The translations under genes were made by a program, and so were the position numbers. Shown here piece after piece: positions 23,322 through 33,799 of a stretch of 64,000 nucleotides of DNA. The notes beneath the pieces were generated by a model. It was not told where the DNA came from and searched no databases. It was given only the letters and a program-made list of their open reading frames with translations. Positions within the stretch are counted from its first letter, which is position 1. Each line of letters starts with the position of its first letter. This DNA is from Schistocephalus solidus (lineage: Eukaryota > Platyhelminthes > Cestoda > Diphyllobothriidea > Diphyllobothriidae), in the NCBI GenBank assembly GCA_017591395.1, contig WEDG01011587.1, forward strand, positions 22,678 through 86,677, in the 5' to 3' direction.

Positions 23322-24406
23322 TAGAGGAGCGACTACCCAAACGAATTTTTTACGGAGATGTCGCTACGGGTTCTCGCCGGCAGGGAGGTCAAAAACGACG
23401 CTACAAGGACACTTTGAAGAAATCGCTGAAGCAACTGCAAATCAACTCGGCGACCTGGGAGGACCTCGCCCTGGATAGACCGGCATGGAGAAGATCGGTG
23501 AAGACTGGTTCAGCAATCTATGAGGTCAACCGGATCGCCGCCGCCAAGGCCAAAAGAGCGGCACAAAAGTCACCAGCGTCCCGGACCAACACCGCCAATG
23601 CCCAGGCCCTGCCAACATGCCCGCGCTGTCAACGCATCTTCCACGCGCGAATCGGCCTGGTTGGACATCTTAGGACGCAATGCACCAACAATCCAACAAT
23701 TCCAATTTCTACGTCGAATTCTGTCAACCCTCCTTCTGACTCCCCCACCCTCACTCCTGGCATCAATTCCATTACTCCCACCATCATAGAGACCACATCC
23801 ATCTACTCATCGCCTGTTACCCCCACCACCGCCTTCGCCTTCACTACCACCACCACCACCACCACCATCAGCGATGGGGAATCTCTCCCTAAGCTGTACT
23901 CAATGCGACCGCACATTGACCTCACGCATCGGCCACTTGCGAATACATCGTACAGAGACCGGTGAGCCAGTGCCTGGAGCACCATCACACAGCAGAGATC
24001 GTCGCCTCCGCTGCCCTCACTGTCCTCGCGCATTCACTCATCGCATGGGCCTATTCGGTCACATGCGCATCCATGACAGCGGAATTCACCACAATGCCGA
24101 CAACACCGATACACCATGCACACCCTCCGCTCCTGCCATTCTTAGCGCCCCTGACACCCCCACTACCATGAATGACATCCCCCAGCCTCTACCGATTTCT
24201 CCTGCCCACACTGCGCCCGCAACTTCAACTCACGCATCGGCCTGGTCGGTCACCTGCGAATCCATCGCACGGAGGCTGGTGAACCAGTGCCTGGGGCTCC
24301 GACATACAGACGACGCGCCCGCCTTCACTGCTCTCACTGCTCCCGCACATTTACACACCACATGGGCCTAATAGGACACATGCGCCTCCACGACAACCTC
24401 CAGTAA
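23322..24406 (+). mobile_element. 3' end of a non-LTR retrotransposon with C2H2 fingers
   Basis: The frame opens with EERLPKRIFYGDVATGSRR (23,322), then YKDTLKKSLKQLQIN, NSATWEDLALDRPAWRR and AIYEVNRIAAAKAKR, the usual end of RT polyproteins in tapeworm LINEs (recalled, not searched). Five C2H2-type fingers follow: CPRC...GLVGHLRTQC (23,618-23,685), a pair at 23,885-24,077 (GHLRIHRTETGEP linker) and a pair at 24,196-24,400 ending GHMRLHDNLQ and TAA at 24404-24406. The fingers sit in at least two frames, so frameshifts have broken the copy. It is 5'-truncated; the RT domain is absent. It is unlikely to be a host transcription factor. Confidence 0.8.
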
Positions 24407-24504
24407 ACCACCGGAGGCTAAGCTACATCAGCGCAAACTACCTACACCAATACATCGACAACACCTTCACAATCACCATTTACCAGAGTATATCACGGTT
24501 TCCT

Positions 24505-25910
24505 AGAAACCATGGCTGGGAAGTCTGCCAATCTGACGCTTCCACCAGACCACGCCGTCGGCTCAGTGTATGTGCTGTGTGTGTCGAGTGGCTGACCAGT
24601 GGACTGGGAGTCAGACGGCGATGGCTGCTCCATATCCCCTGAGTTTGTGAATCCTGGAGTGTGCGTTATGGGGGCCAGGTCGTGCTGTGGCGTGCGAAGA
24701 CGGGTACGCCGATCCGTCAGCTAATGCGCCCTCTCCCACATCAGGCAACTGACCGGCTCGGACAGTGGTCTGATATTGGGTGTGAGAGAGAGAGTGAGGT
24801 CGAGAGCTCAGCGTATTTTCCTCATTATAAACAATCTGACGCGCTTGAAATAATAACGGTGCGCTAACAGCCGTGGCTTGGAAGGTTGCTTACTGACGGG
24901 ATAACTCGGACCGCATGGTCAGCCCAATGTGTGTTTTGTGTGGAGTGGCTGACTGGCGGACTGAGAGTCAGGCTGCAACGGCTCCTTCTTAATATGGTCT
25001 TTATGGCACTCCAACTCTGTGGGATCCGAGCCAGGTGTGGCGGTACGCCCAGGGGCGGCTCCGGTCGCGCCAGCCACCTGCGACCTCTCTCATCTCCGGT
25101 CTTCTTGCCTGTGTCGTGAGACCGGGCTCAGGTGGGGGAGGAGAAGAGTGTGCGTAACGTTAACCGCCGCGGTTGGCAGGTTGCTAACTGACAATTACAC
25201 TCAGACCTCGCAGTTAGTCCAACGTGTGTTGTGTGGAGTGGCTGACTGGTGGTCTGAGAGATGTAAGCCTTTCAACCCCCTGTTGTATGAAATCCTGGTG
25301 CTTGTGTTTGGGGGGCCAGGTCGTGTACGTAGTACAAGTAGACGAGGTCACCAGCAGCTGCGCCCGCTTCCGCATCAGACAACTGACCGGCTCGGACAGT
25401 GGTCTGATATTGGATGTGAGAGAGAGTGAGGTCGAGAGCTCAGCGTATTTTCCTCACTATAAACAATCTGACGCGCTTGAAACTATCACGGTGCGCTAAC
25501 AGCCGTGGCTTGGAAGGTTGCTAACTGACGGGATAACTCGGACCGCGTGATCAGCCCAATGTGTGTTTTGTGTGGAGTGGCTGACTGGCGGACTGAGAGT
25601 CAGGTTGCAATGGCTCCTTCTTAATGTGGCCTTTATGGCACTCCCACTTCGTGGGATCCGAGCCAGGTTTGGTGGCACGCCCAAGGGCGGATCCGGCCGC
25701 GCCAGCCACCTACGCCCTCTCCATCTCCGGTCTTCTTGACTCTGTCTTGACACCGGGCTCAGGTGGGGGAGGAGGAGAGAGTGCGGTAGCTGCAACGCAA
25801 GGCTACTTTCACTTAAAACTAATTCACGCGCAAGTCACCGTCCCTGCACAACCTGGTGTGGAGCATACGGTGGACGTCATCGAAATCGACGGTCGAACTG
25901 CCATGACCTA
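24505..25910 (+). repeat. Composite GC-rich repeat, two A-B units in tandem
   Basis: Two modules alternate. A1 (24,505-24,870) and A2 (25,168-25,500) contain the GGGGGCCAGGTCGTG and GACCGGCTCGGACAGTGG segments. B1 (24,871-25,167) and B2 (25,501-25,910) begin CCGTGGCTTGGAAGGTTGC and contain GCGCCAGCCACCT and GGGCTCAGGTGGGGGAGGAG. The B starts are 630 bp apart. Other copies occur at 9,490-9,765 (minus), 26,340-26,710, 40,250-40,365 and 40,590-41,105. The short open frames differ between copies, so a coding role is doubtful. Confidence 0.75.
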
Positions 25911-26339
25911 GCTCGGTTGGTTTACAATAATTCTTGTAAATTATACGAACGAGTGAAAACGGACTGGAATTTTCACCCTCTGACCTGTTTGCCATAACCA
26001 ATCAGCAGTATCATAACCCAAGACCTAAAGACTCCAAGACCCAAGGCTTCGTAAACAGCCTCATAGCAACGCGTAGTAACTAATTGAGAAGTGCTACCGA
26101 CAGCGACGTTCCATTGGTCATCACTTGGAATTTGTGCCCCATTCTCTTACAAAGGAGTTTGGCTGAACCAATACGGGGGACTAGATAAGGGTTTGGAAAG
26201 CGTGCTGTGCGCCCAAAAAATGCCACGCAAGGGGGAGTATTGACAAGCCTCGGCACAGGGGCACGCCGCACTAGCCACTTGCAGCCAATCTTCGTATCGC
26301 ACGGCCGTCCGGTTTGTACAGTGGACTAGTGCCTTGGAC

Positions 26340-26710
26340 TATAAAAAATCGTGGCTTGGAAGGCTACTAACTGACGGAATAAGTCCATCCCCCACCCAGA
26401 ACGGAGAGCCAGGCTGCAACAGCTCCTTCTTAATGTGAGATCTGAGCCGACTACTTCTGTGAAAACTTGATCTGTCTCGCGTGAACGATTAGTGTGTGTG
26501 AGAGTGGCACACGTAAACGTGTTGTTTAGCTTTACCAGCCACTGCACTCGACTCCATTGCCGGTCTTCCTGACTGGGCTCAGATGGGTGATAAAGGATAG
26601 AGTGGGATAGATGCTGCGCAAGTATATTATCACTATAAACCAATGCACGCGCAAGTAACCACCCCCACGCCCATCCTGATATGGGGCACACGGTCAGCAT
26701 CATCGTTCAC
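26340..26710 (+). repeat. Composite GC-rich repeat, diverged B copy
   Basis: Starts with CGTGGCTTGGAAGGCTAC and has diverged versions of the B landmarks, including GACTGGGCTCAGATGGG and a CGCGCAAGTAACCACC segment. It is interrupted and shorter than B1 and B2. Confidence 0.6.
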
Positions 26711-27585
26711 GGCGTTCGAACTGACTTTGAATGTGTTAACAGTGGAGTAGTGGGTCCACACTACATAAGCTGCGATTGAGGGCATTCAAGGTCGCATGTG
26801 CCCGCCTTCTTGGTGCGTCGTTACTGGCGTCCACCTGTTGAATGACGGGGACGCTCAAATTCAACGAGAAGGAGGGCCAGTGAAAAAGCCGGTGTCGTCA
26901 ATCTGCAGAAGGATGGAGAGATAACAGCGATAAGATGGTGCTGATGCTGACGGTAATGATGGGTTCGAGTTGTAATCCGAAACTTCAGACGAATAAACTT
27001 CTTTTCCTAGCGATCGCGTCTGATTCTTCTCGATAAGACAGATATCCCTCAGGCGTAGTTCTAGCCGGATTCAGTTGTTACTTCCTCAGCGAACAAATCG
27101 AAGAGTACGTTGATGCGGACTATACTTAAGTAAAATTGGAGAGATTTGGTGTTTTCACGCCTAAGATAACTCACTGAAGCTCGAGTGTGGAGTCTCCGGG
27201 GAACCAAAAGAAGCGGAAGGTGAGCACGGATGTAGTGAAGTGTCGTCTTGTCTAAAACTCACCCCCGTCCCTCCCGTTTCATATGATATGCTATTGCCTA
27301 ATGCGCATAAATGGGAGATGGAAGTGTGAAAATTTCATCTTACTGTTCAAAAGTGGCTCTGTATACAAGCAGGTTAAAAGTACTTAGAAGGGATTGCCAA
27401 CTACGAATATTGACCATTTTATGCGAATTTTTAAAAGCGGACAGGGATTTCCAGCAGCCTGATGGGTAAAACAGCAGTTTTTGAACACCCATATAGCTCC
27501 AACATCTGCTGACAACAAACAGCTCCATAGAACATAAAAGTGAGCGAAGTTGCCACTCGTCTACTACAATATATAGCAACCAACA
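26711..27585. other. No gene recognised
   Basis: Nothing I can name. Short open frames on both strands lack motifs. Confidence 0.3.
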
Positions 27586-27587
27586 TC

Positions 27588-27752
27588 AATGGTTAGAGCG
27601 TTGGACTTCTGATCAACAGGTCGCAGGTTCTTGCCTCGGGTGGACATTACGTGGGGTTGGGTACGGCTGGCTGATGACAGCCAAGGAGCCAGAAATAGAC
27701 ATTTCAGTCTTTCTTATATTTGCCGACATTGTTAATCTACTACTACTACTAC

Positions 27753-27843
<91 letters not shown>

Positions 27844-27910
27844 GCTGCTGCTACTACTACTACTACTGCTGCTGCTACTACTACTACTAATACTACTTCT
27901 ACTACTACTG

Positions 27911-27967
<57 letters not shown>

Positions 27968-28062
27968 GCAGCTGCTGTGCGGCTGCTGACAGGGCCCGAG
28001 AATGAGCTAGAAGACAGAGAGAGAAGAGTGAGTCCCGTTAAGGATCGGTGAGTGTTCATAAA
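27588..28062 (+). mobile_element. Full-length SINE with an internal TAC expansion
   Basis: Order: head with A-box-like TCAATGGTTAGAGCG and degraded B-box (27,588-27,650), hammerhead-like middle (27,655-27,715; CTGATGA, GAAA, stem I GGCTGG/TCAGTC with G-U pairs), about 235 bp of TAC trinucleotide (27,736-27,966), then the tail from GCAGCTGCTGTGCGG to a GATCGGTGAGTGTTCAT end. The expansion sits exactly at the junction of middle and tail, where other copies have CTACATTACTAG or GATACTAG. Confidence 0.85.
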
Positions 28063-28629
28063 CGAACAACCGAGATCGTTCACAGACTCCAAGATCAAAA
28101 AATAAGTGTCAATTCACAGGGCCAAAAAACAGCTGAACGTCGATCTTACCTTAATGGATATCATGCAATTCACACAAAACGAAATACTTCGGGAAGACTG
28201 ATTAACGGTTGCGCTCATGCAGGAAACAATAGTTCAGGTCGGTCGATGCTGGGCCGGCAGTCTGTGGCCCAACACGACGAAGGGTAAGAGCAATTTTTGG
28301 TGAGGATCTGCCATATAAGAAGGGGTTTTACGACTGGGGTAAAACGGATGGTAGACCAAGGGCTCCAGGACAGAAACATTAAAAAGAGCAATATAACCGA
28401 TAACGTCGGTTAAATACTCCAAAGATACCTAATGAAAAAGAGCGCGAAAATGTGGGCGCACGATCACAGGCTCATGAATTATGAAAAGAAAGGGCGCAGC
28501 TAACCGACAGGAGCGCATGCGAATGAAACGTAATGCAATGCAGTTAACCGACCGCGTTTATGAGAGTCGCTAGGATCACAGAAACGAAGCGAGCAGGCAG
28601 TTTGCCCCAAGGAAAGCGATGTAAATCGA

Positions 28630-28920
28630 AGTCGCTAGTCCCAACCCTGGCCCTCAAACTTACTCCCTAACCCTCAAGGCTAAGCCCCAAGCGTGACTCT
28701 AGGCCCTATAGCTAAATCCTTAGCCCTAAACAGAGAGCCCTAACCTTAGACTCAACTCCTAAAACCAAGTCAGGATCCTAACTGTAAGCCCTAACACTTA
28801 ACCTCACACTCTAACCCCATTTTCCTAACTTTAGCCCTTACCCGTAAACTAATTCCTAAGCCTTATATGAGCCCTAAAACTCAATCCTAAACGTAAACCC
28901 AATTCAAACTTTATCCGCCA
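28630..28920. repeat. Degenerate CCCTAA-type tract
   Basis: About 290 bp of interrupted CCCTAA, CCTAAC and AGCCCTA units, similar to 13,355-13,520 but longer. It resembles decayed telomere repeat. Confidence 0.6.
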
Positions 28921-29768
28921 AACAGACGCGAGCCTGAGGATAAAAAACCTACTTAAACCAAGCAAGTGGCTGTCTTACATAAATAAACTCAGTGGACTTC
29001 CGTATTACATCCTCACCAAAATTATACCCCGGGGATTATTCAATTGGTTGGAATGAGATAATAACCGCACGTCCCGAGAGACATACCCGCTCTGGCGAAT
29101 AGGTCCGACGTCAGCCACACACCACCGTGATCCTCCAAACAGATTATCGGGCACTTCAATTGCACCTCCCCAAAAAAATCCAACAGCGAGGCAGCCGGAA
29201 AGTGGAAAAATAACAAAAGACCTGCGGGTGTCCACGGAGGACGAGTACCTCTGTGAGATGCGCATACGTCGTCATCCTAACAAACAATAAACATTGGGCC
29301 AGGTTCTGATAAGATAAAAAAACATCCAGCAGGAGGATAACTACTGGCCTCTACATTCAGGAACAACGCGAGGAGGCCCAAACAATTCACAACGCGCGGT
29401 AAGGAAGAGTCGCAGTCAACGACAGCAGCCTTACTGTGTTGCGTTACATGAAGGCCACTAGCAATTATGGACGTTTGGCAGTTTTCGACATGTTCGAACC
29501 TCGAGAGGACGTCGATTTTTCCTTAATGCAAATCATTAAAAAGATTCACAATAAATACAGACAAAGGGTAAAAAATTTTGATGGTAAAGGCATACCTCTT
29601 CATGTTGAGTCAATCACTGCTAATTGCAAACCAAGACAAGCAGATGCCTGCACATTCACTTGATTTAACTATACAAACACTACTTTACATAACTGAGTAG
29701 AACGTTTATACTTTAGATAAATGTATGATTCCTGTTTATTGTGGCGCACGTTACTGCATTGGACGTAC

Positions 29769-30065
29769 GGCAATAGAACCGCCACTAGTAAGGACTTGGC
29801 GATGTCGATGGAGGTGGTGAGGAGCAGAAGACTCGATGGAAGACTGTGAACGGGCCATCTCAAGATCCTGACGGATTAGTTCGTCCAGATCGCGTTTGAT
29901 GGCTATCAGTCGGCTTGGCGAGGTCTCGGAGACGCCCAGTTTGACTAGCTCCCGACTGATTTCATCCACAGAAAACTGTAGACCGGGCGGAGGGAGCCAG
30001 TGTCGCTGCCGCCGGCTCTGATGACGATGTTCCGTGCAACTGTGACAGTCACGCTCAGCTAGCAT
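29769..30065 (-). CDS. HYLS1: HYLS1-like gene, exon 1 with N-terminal motif
   Basis: The minus-strand frame starts at ATG 30065-30063 and leaves through a GTACGT donor (29768-29763) at phase 0. After a basic stretch it shows FSVDEISRELVKLGV and SRLIAIKRDLDELI. This pattern (S/T-x-E-E-I-x-x-x-L-x-x-L-G, then R-L-x-x-x-K/F-x-D-L-D-x-L-I) is one I associate with the N-terminus of HYLS1 homologues. The link is supported by the HYLS-1 box in exon 4 downstream on the same strand. A polypyrimidine CTACAG directly before FSVDE could be an acceptor instead, with the start in an unseen upstream exon. Confidence 0.6.
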
Positions 30066-31895
30066 TTCGATCACCGGAAAACGGAGACTGCTGCAGCAGC
30101 TGCCTCTGAGCGTAGAAAGTGCAAAAGATTGCACTTCCAGAAAAGAGAAAACAGTTAAATAACATAAAGAGAATGCAATTCTAAACTTTAGGCAGCTATA
30201 AGATGAGCCAACTCATCTAAAGAGACAGACACTACCAATGGAAAGAACTAACAATGATTGAACAAAACAGGCGGTGCACACTCTTGTGCTGCAATCAAGA
30301 TAAATCGGTGCGCGTCACTCACGCCTAAAGGAAAAATGTAGTCTGAGGATCAGAGACCGAAAACGAAGAAACCTTGACCGAAATGTACAAACGGGTTTAG
30401 AGATAACTAACGCCTTACCCGATGCACTCTAGTAAGGAGATGTCTCCCCTTAAAGAAAAGCAGCATTATAACAAGTTTTGCGAATGAAACTAAAGCTAAG
30501 CCGAGGAATTACGGATAAAAAATTTCTATCCGATAATTTTTGACTCGGCCACATTCAATGAAGCGCAATTCATTTTGTGTTCAAGTTTATCTCTGAAGTC
30601 AGCTTAACGATAGTAGTGACCTCAAATTGTTCTACTAAGAAGATTATCCCAAAGATCACTTATCAAAGTCCCTGAGCGTAACCGAGATATGTACATAATT
30701 TACGCCAATAATATTGTTGACATTTCCAACTTACTTGTTAATTCGAAAGTTAAAGACAGTTATTACCGAAATTTGATTACCTATACAAACTGCCTATTAG
30801 GTCGACATAATGTAGCTAGTATATTGTCGTTTCAAAAAACAGGGGAAGCATCGTCCTTTTATAGTACGCACTCTTATCATTTATGCTGCCATTTTATATG
30901 TTTCTGAGTTAGAATCCGCAACCCTGAGCAAGGATCTTGCCACTCCATGGTTGGGTCAAATGTAACGCAAACAATGATAAGGGTAGTTTATGTGGCCTCT
31001 CCAGCAGGACAGGGAAACGGGTGGCTCCACGCTACATTCAAAGGAAATTAGAGCAAAGATTAAGGGCATAAGTAGGGATACGTTTTGCAGCTGGCTTAGG
31101 GTTAGGACACGGGACTAGGTCCCCTTCCTAAAATTTGGGCAATGCAACCTTTTGTACGGGGGAGGGCTTCTATTCCCTTATGAGGGGAACCATACAACTG
31201 ATTTCCGCCCAAACAAAGCATAGAAACTGTATTGCAGTAAACTGGCAAAAATACTCTGTCCCACTTGTCCAAAATAACGCGCCAGAATCGGTATTTTCAT
31301 GCGGAGTTCTTACCGGTGATGTGTCGGTGGCAATGGAGATAAAACAGGGCCTTCATACACAACGATAGATGATAACTTGAAGCAATATACTCCAAGGCAC
31401 TTAAATTAGGGTAAGATACAAAAAATAGTTTGGGAATTTTGCTGCCTCCGCAGATATGTAAACAAAGCTTCAATTGATCAGCTTTCCGTAACGCTTTACC
31501 AAATGCAATAGAAACTTCAAATTATTCGATGACTGCACTTCTGGCTGGGAAGATTGATGACGGATTCGTTTCTTGTAGTCAGTTAACGAAAAACTTATTT
31601 AAAAATGCAATGTTAAGCCGGTGAAACTCCCACAAACCCAGGCATGTCCTGCCACGCGAGTCAAGTTTGTCTATGCTACGGGCAAGCCCTTACCATTTGC
31701 AAAATCCAGTAAGCACGTGACGAGATATCTTCTATAGTTCACAAAACACGGTAGTACAATTTACGCAGACGCTCACGGACAACAGAAACAAACCTACCCA
31801 ATCGATGTTTTTTTTTCCGGCAAGACATAGGGATAGGATCCGCTCCACCCCTCTCTCTATTTCAGGGACCTAACGCTAATTTCCAGGGTGGTTCG
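30066..31895. other. No gene recognised
   Basis: Upstream of the proposed HYLS1 start; would hold its promoter if the start is right. I see no clear promoter motif, exon or repeat. Confidence 0.3.
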
Positions 31896-31901
31896 GGTTT
31901 A

Positions 31902-32443
31902 AGTTGATGAACGCTCACCGATCGTTAACAGAACTCACTCCTACGGCTCTGCCTTGGGACACAAACTCTTAAGCCCCGACAGCAGCAGCCGCACAGCGGT
32001 CAGTAGTAGCAGTAGTAATAATAATAATAGTAGAATTAGTAGTAGTAGTAATAATAATAGTAGTATCAGTAGTAGTAGTAGTAGCATTAGTAGTAGTCTT
32101 AGTAGTAGTAGTTGTAGCAATATTAGCAATAATAATAATGTTATTAGTAATAATAGATGTAGTACTAGTAGTAGTAGTAGTAGCAGTAGTAGTAGTAGTA
32201 GTAGTAGTAGCAATATTAGTAATAGTAGTAGAAGTAGTAGCAGTAGTAGTAATAGTAGTAGTAGCAGTAGTAGTAGTAGTAGTAGTAGGTTCAAAATGTC
32301 AAAAAAGACAAGAGAGACTGGAATGGCCATTTCCGGCTCATTAACTGTCAGCAGCCAGTCATACCCAACCCCAGGTGGTGCTCGAACCCGCGACCTATTG
32401 ATCAGAAGTTCAACACTTTGACCATGAGTCACGCGCTCGTTTG
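31902..32443 (-). mobile_element. Full-length SINE with an internal TAG/TAC expansion
   Basis: On minus: head (32,440-32,370), hammerhead-like middle (32,362-32,305; core CTGCTGA, so changed at A6, GAAA and stem I GACTGG/CCAGTC intact), about 280 bp of trinucleotide repeat (32,288-32,005), then the tail (32,000-31,905) with CTGCTGCTGTCGGGGC and GATCGGTGAGCG. The architecture matches 27,588-28,062, showing that the expansion point is the same in two independent copies. Confidence 0.85.
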
Positions 32444-32546
32444 GGTTTTCATTCGGGTTGAGGTTAACGTTAGATTAAAGGTTTTGGTAGTGACTTGCTA
32501 ACATTTAGCCCTTCTTGGAATTTGCGTAAGAAACCTGTTTTAATGG

Positions 32547-32699
32547 AGGAGGAGGATGAGGAGGAGGAGGAGGAGGAGGAGGAGGAGGAGGAGGAGGAGG
32601 AGGAGGAGGAGGAGGAGGAGGAGGAGGAGGAGGAGGAGGAGGAGGAGGAGGAGGAGGAGGAGGAGGAGGAGGAGGAGGAGGAGGAGGAGGAGGAGGAGG
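32547..32699. repeat. GAG/GGA trinucleotide tract, pure purine
   Basis: About 150 bp of GAG repeat, all purine on the plus strand with almost no interruption. Frames through it give poly-Glu, poly-Arg or poly-Leu and are not evidence of a gene. Confidence 0.95.
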
Positions 32700-32819
32700 C
32701 TAATACTCCCGTTTCTTACCTCTTTTTCATTTGGGTTAAAGTGTCTATGACGGAAGACCAGGACTACGCTTTGCGTGGTAGCAAAACACAAATGGCAATT
32801 TTTTGGATTTAGTTCTCAG

Positions 32820-33360
32820 CCTTAGCAAGCGACCTCAGGCCTCCTGGTCAGAACGATATGAGATTAAGAGGACATCAAAAAATCGAAGCCTAATTTGATC
32901 ACGAATAGTCCCAATGCAACCAGATTGCGAAACGCAGCCTTTCTTTTTAGAGCCCACGATCTCACTTACGTATTCATTCCTTCTGAAGGGTAAATTAACG
33001 TATACCAGTTTACTTTATAGAGTTTGATAATTAGAAATAGATTGGATATCGGCCCTTCCTTTGAACTTTTATAAGGAGTATGGCAATCCTGGACGTCGGT
33101 ACGAACATGTGGACTGACTTACCTTTCCGGGGGCTTTATGGGAGACATTTCACAGATAAGCATACAGCCACGCACGAAGGATCCGCAGTGAAATGTTAGC
33201 TCTTGCGGATGGCATGCATCCGTTCAGACTATGCCGTCTCACTGTGCACTCCATCAGGCCCATCGATCTATCCAATATAGGCTGCTTGTGGTGAAGGCAT
33301 AGCTAGTGCTGCCTGCGGCTGGTAACTAAAGCTAATTCATGGAAACGAAAAATGGCATTA
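32820..33360. other. No gene recognised
   Basis: No exon or repeat identified. Confidence 0.3.
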
Positions 33361-33363
33361 ACA

Positions 33364-33790
33364 ACAAAGACAAGGGAGACCGGAATGACCATTTCTGGCT
33401 AATTGACAGTCAAAACCAGCCACCCGGGTGCTGCAGTCCCTGGGATTGTAACAGGGAGCACTCAAGGGTTGTAATCCATGGGTTTTGGTAATACTGGCTG
33501 ATGAAGGCTGATAGGCCAGAAATAGTCACTCAAATCTTCCTCGTCTTTGTCGGCAGTGTTCATCTGCTTGTGATACTAGCCGCTGTGCGGCTGCTGGTAG
33601 AGCTCGAGAGTGAACCCCGAGGCAGAACGGGACGAGTGATTCTTGCAATCGATCGGTGAACGTTCATCCTCCAATGTGCGTATTCTCGATCTAAACCGCT
33701 GTGCAGCTGCTGGCGGGGCTCTAGAGTGATTCCGAGGGCACAGCAGAGCGAGTGAGTTTCATAAACAATCGGTGAGTGCCAATCTATCAC
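33364..33790 (+). mobile_element. SINE cluster with a doubled tail
   Basis: A minus-oriented middle fragment (33,364-33,425) precedes a plus-oriented middle (33,486-33,545; CTGATGA, GGCT/GGCC, GAAA), its tail (33,560-33,675) and a second tail copy (33,700-33,790) joined by CGATCTAAACCGCTG. Such tail-tail junctions suggest deletion within a tandem array. Confidence 0.7.
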
Positions 33791-33799
33791 GCATCTATA

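Larger units (their letters stand above)
22913..29768. other. HYLS1 intron 1, filled with retroelement relics
   Basis: About 6.9 kb between exons 1 and 2. It holds the zinc-finger tail of a LINE (23,322-24,406), a composite GC-rich repeat (24,505-26,710), a SINE with a TAC expansion (27,588-28,062) and a degenerate CCCTAA tract (28,630-28,920). Between 28,950 and 29,760 I see no further feature. Confidence 0.5.

Noticed and set aside
23414..24371. Host zinc-finger transcription factor
   Set aside because: The fingers follow a retroelement polyprotein end and are split between frames, so they belong to a decayed LINE.
27613..28098. Poly-Ser and poly-Leu open frames (also 31,941-32,432 and 21,878-22,273)
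   Set aside because: They read through TAC/TAG trinucleotide repeats inside SINEs or a free microsatellite.
32495..32812. Long poly-Glu, poly-Arg and poly-Leu open frames
   Set aside because: They are translations of the GAG microsatellite in different frames, with no flanking exon signals.
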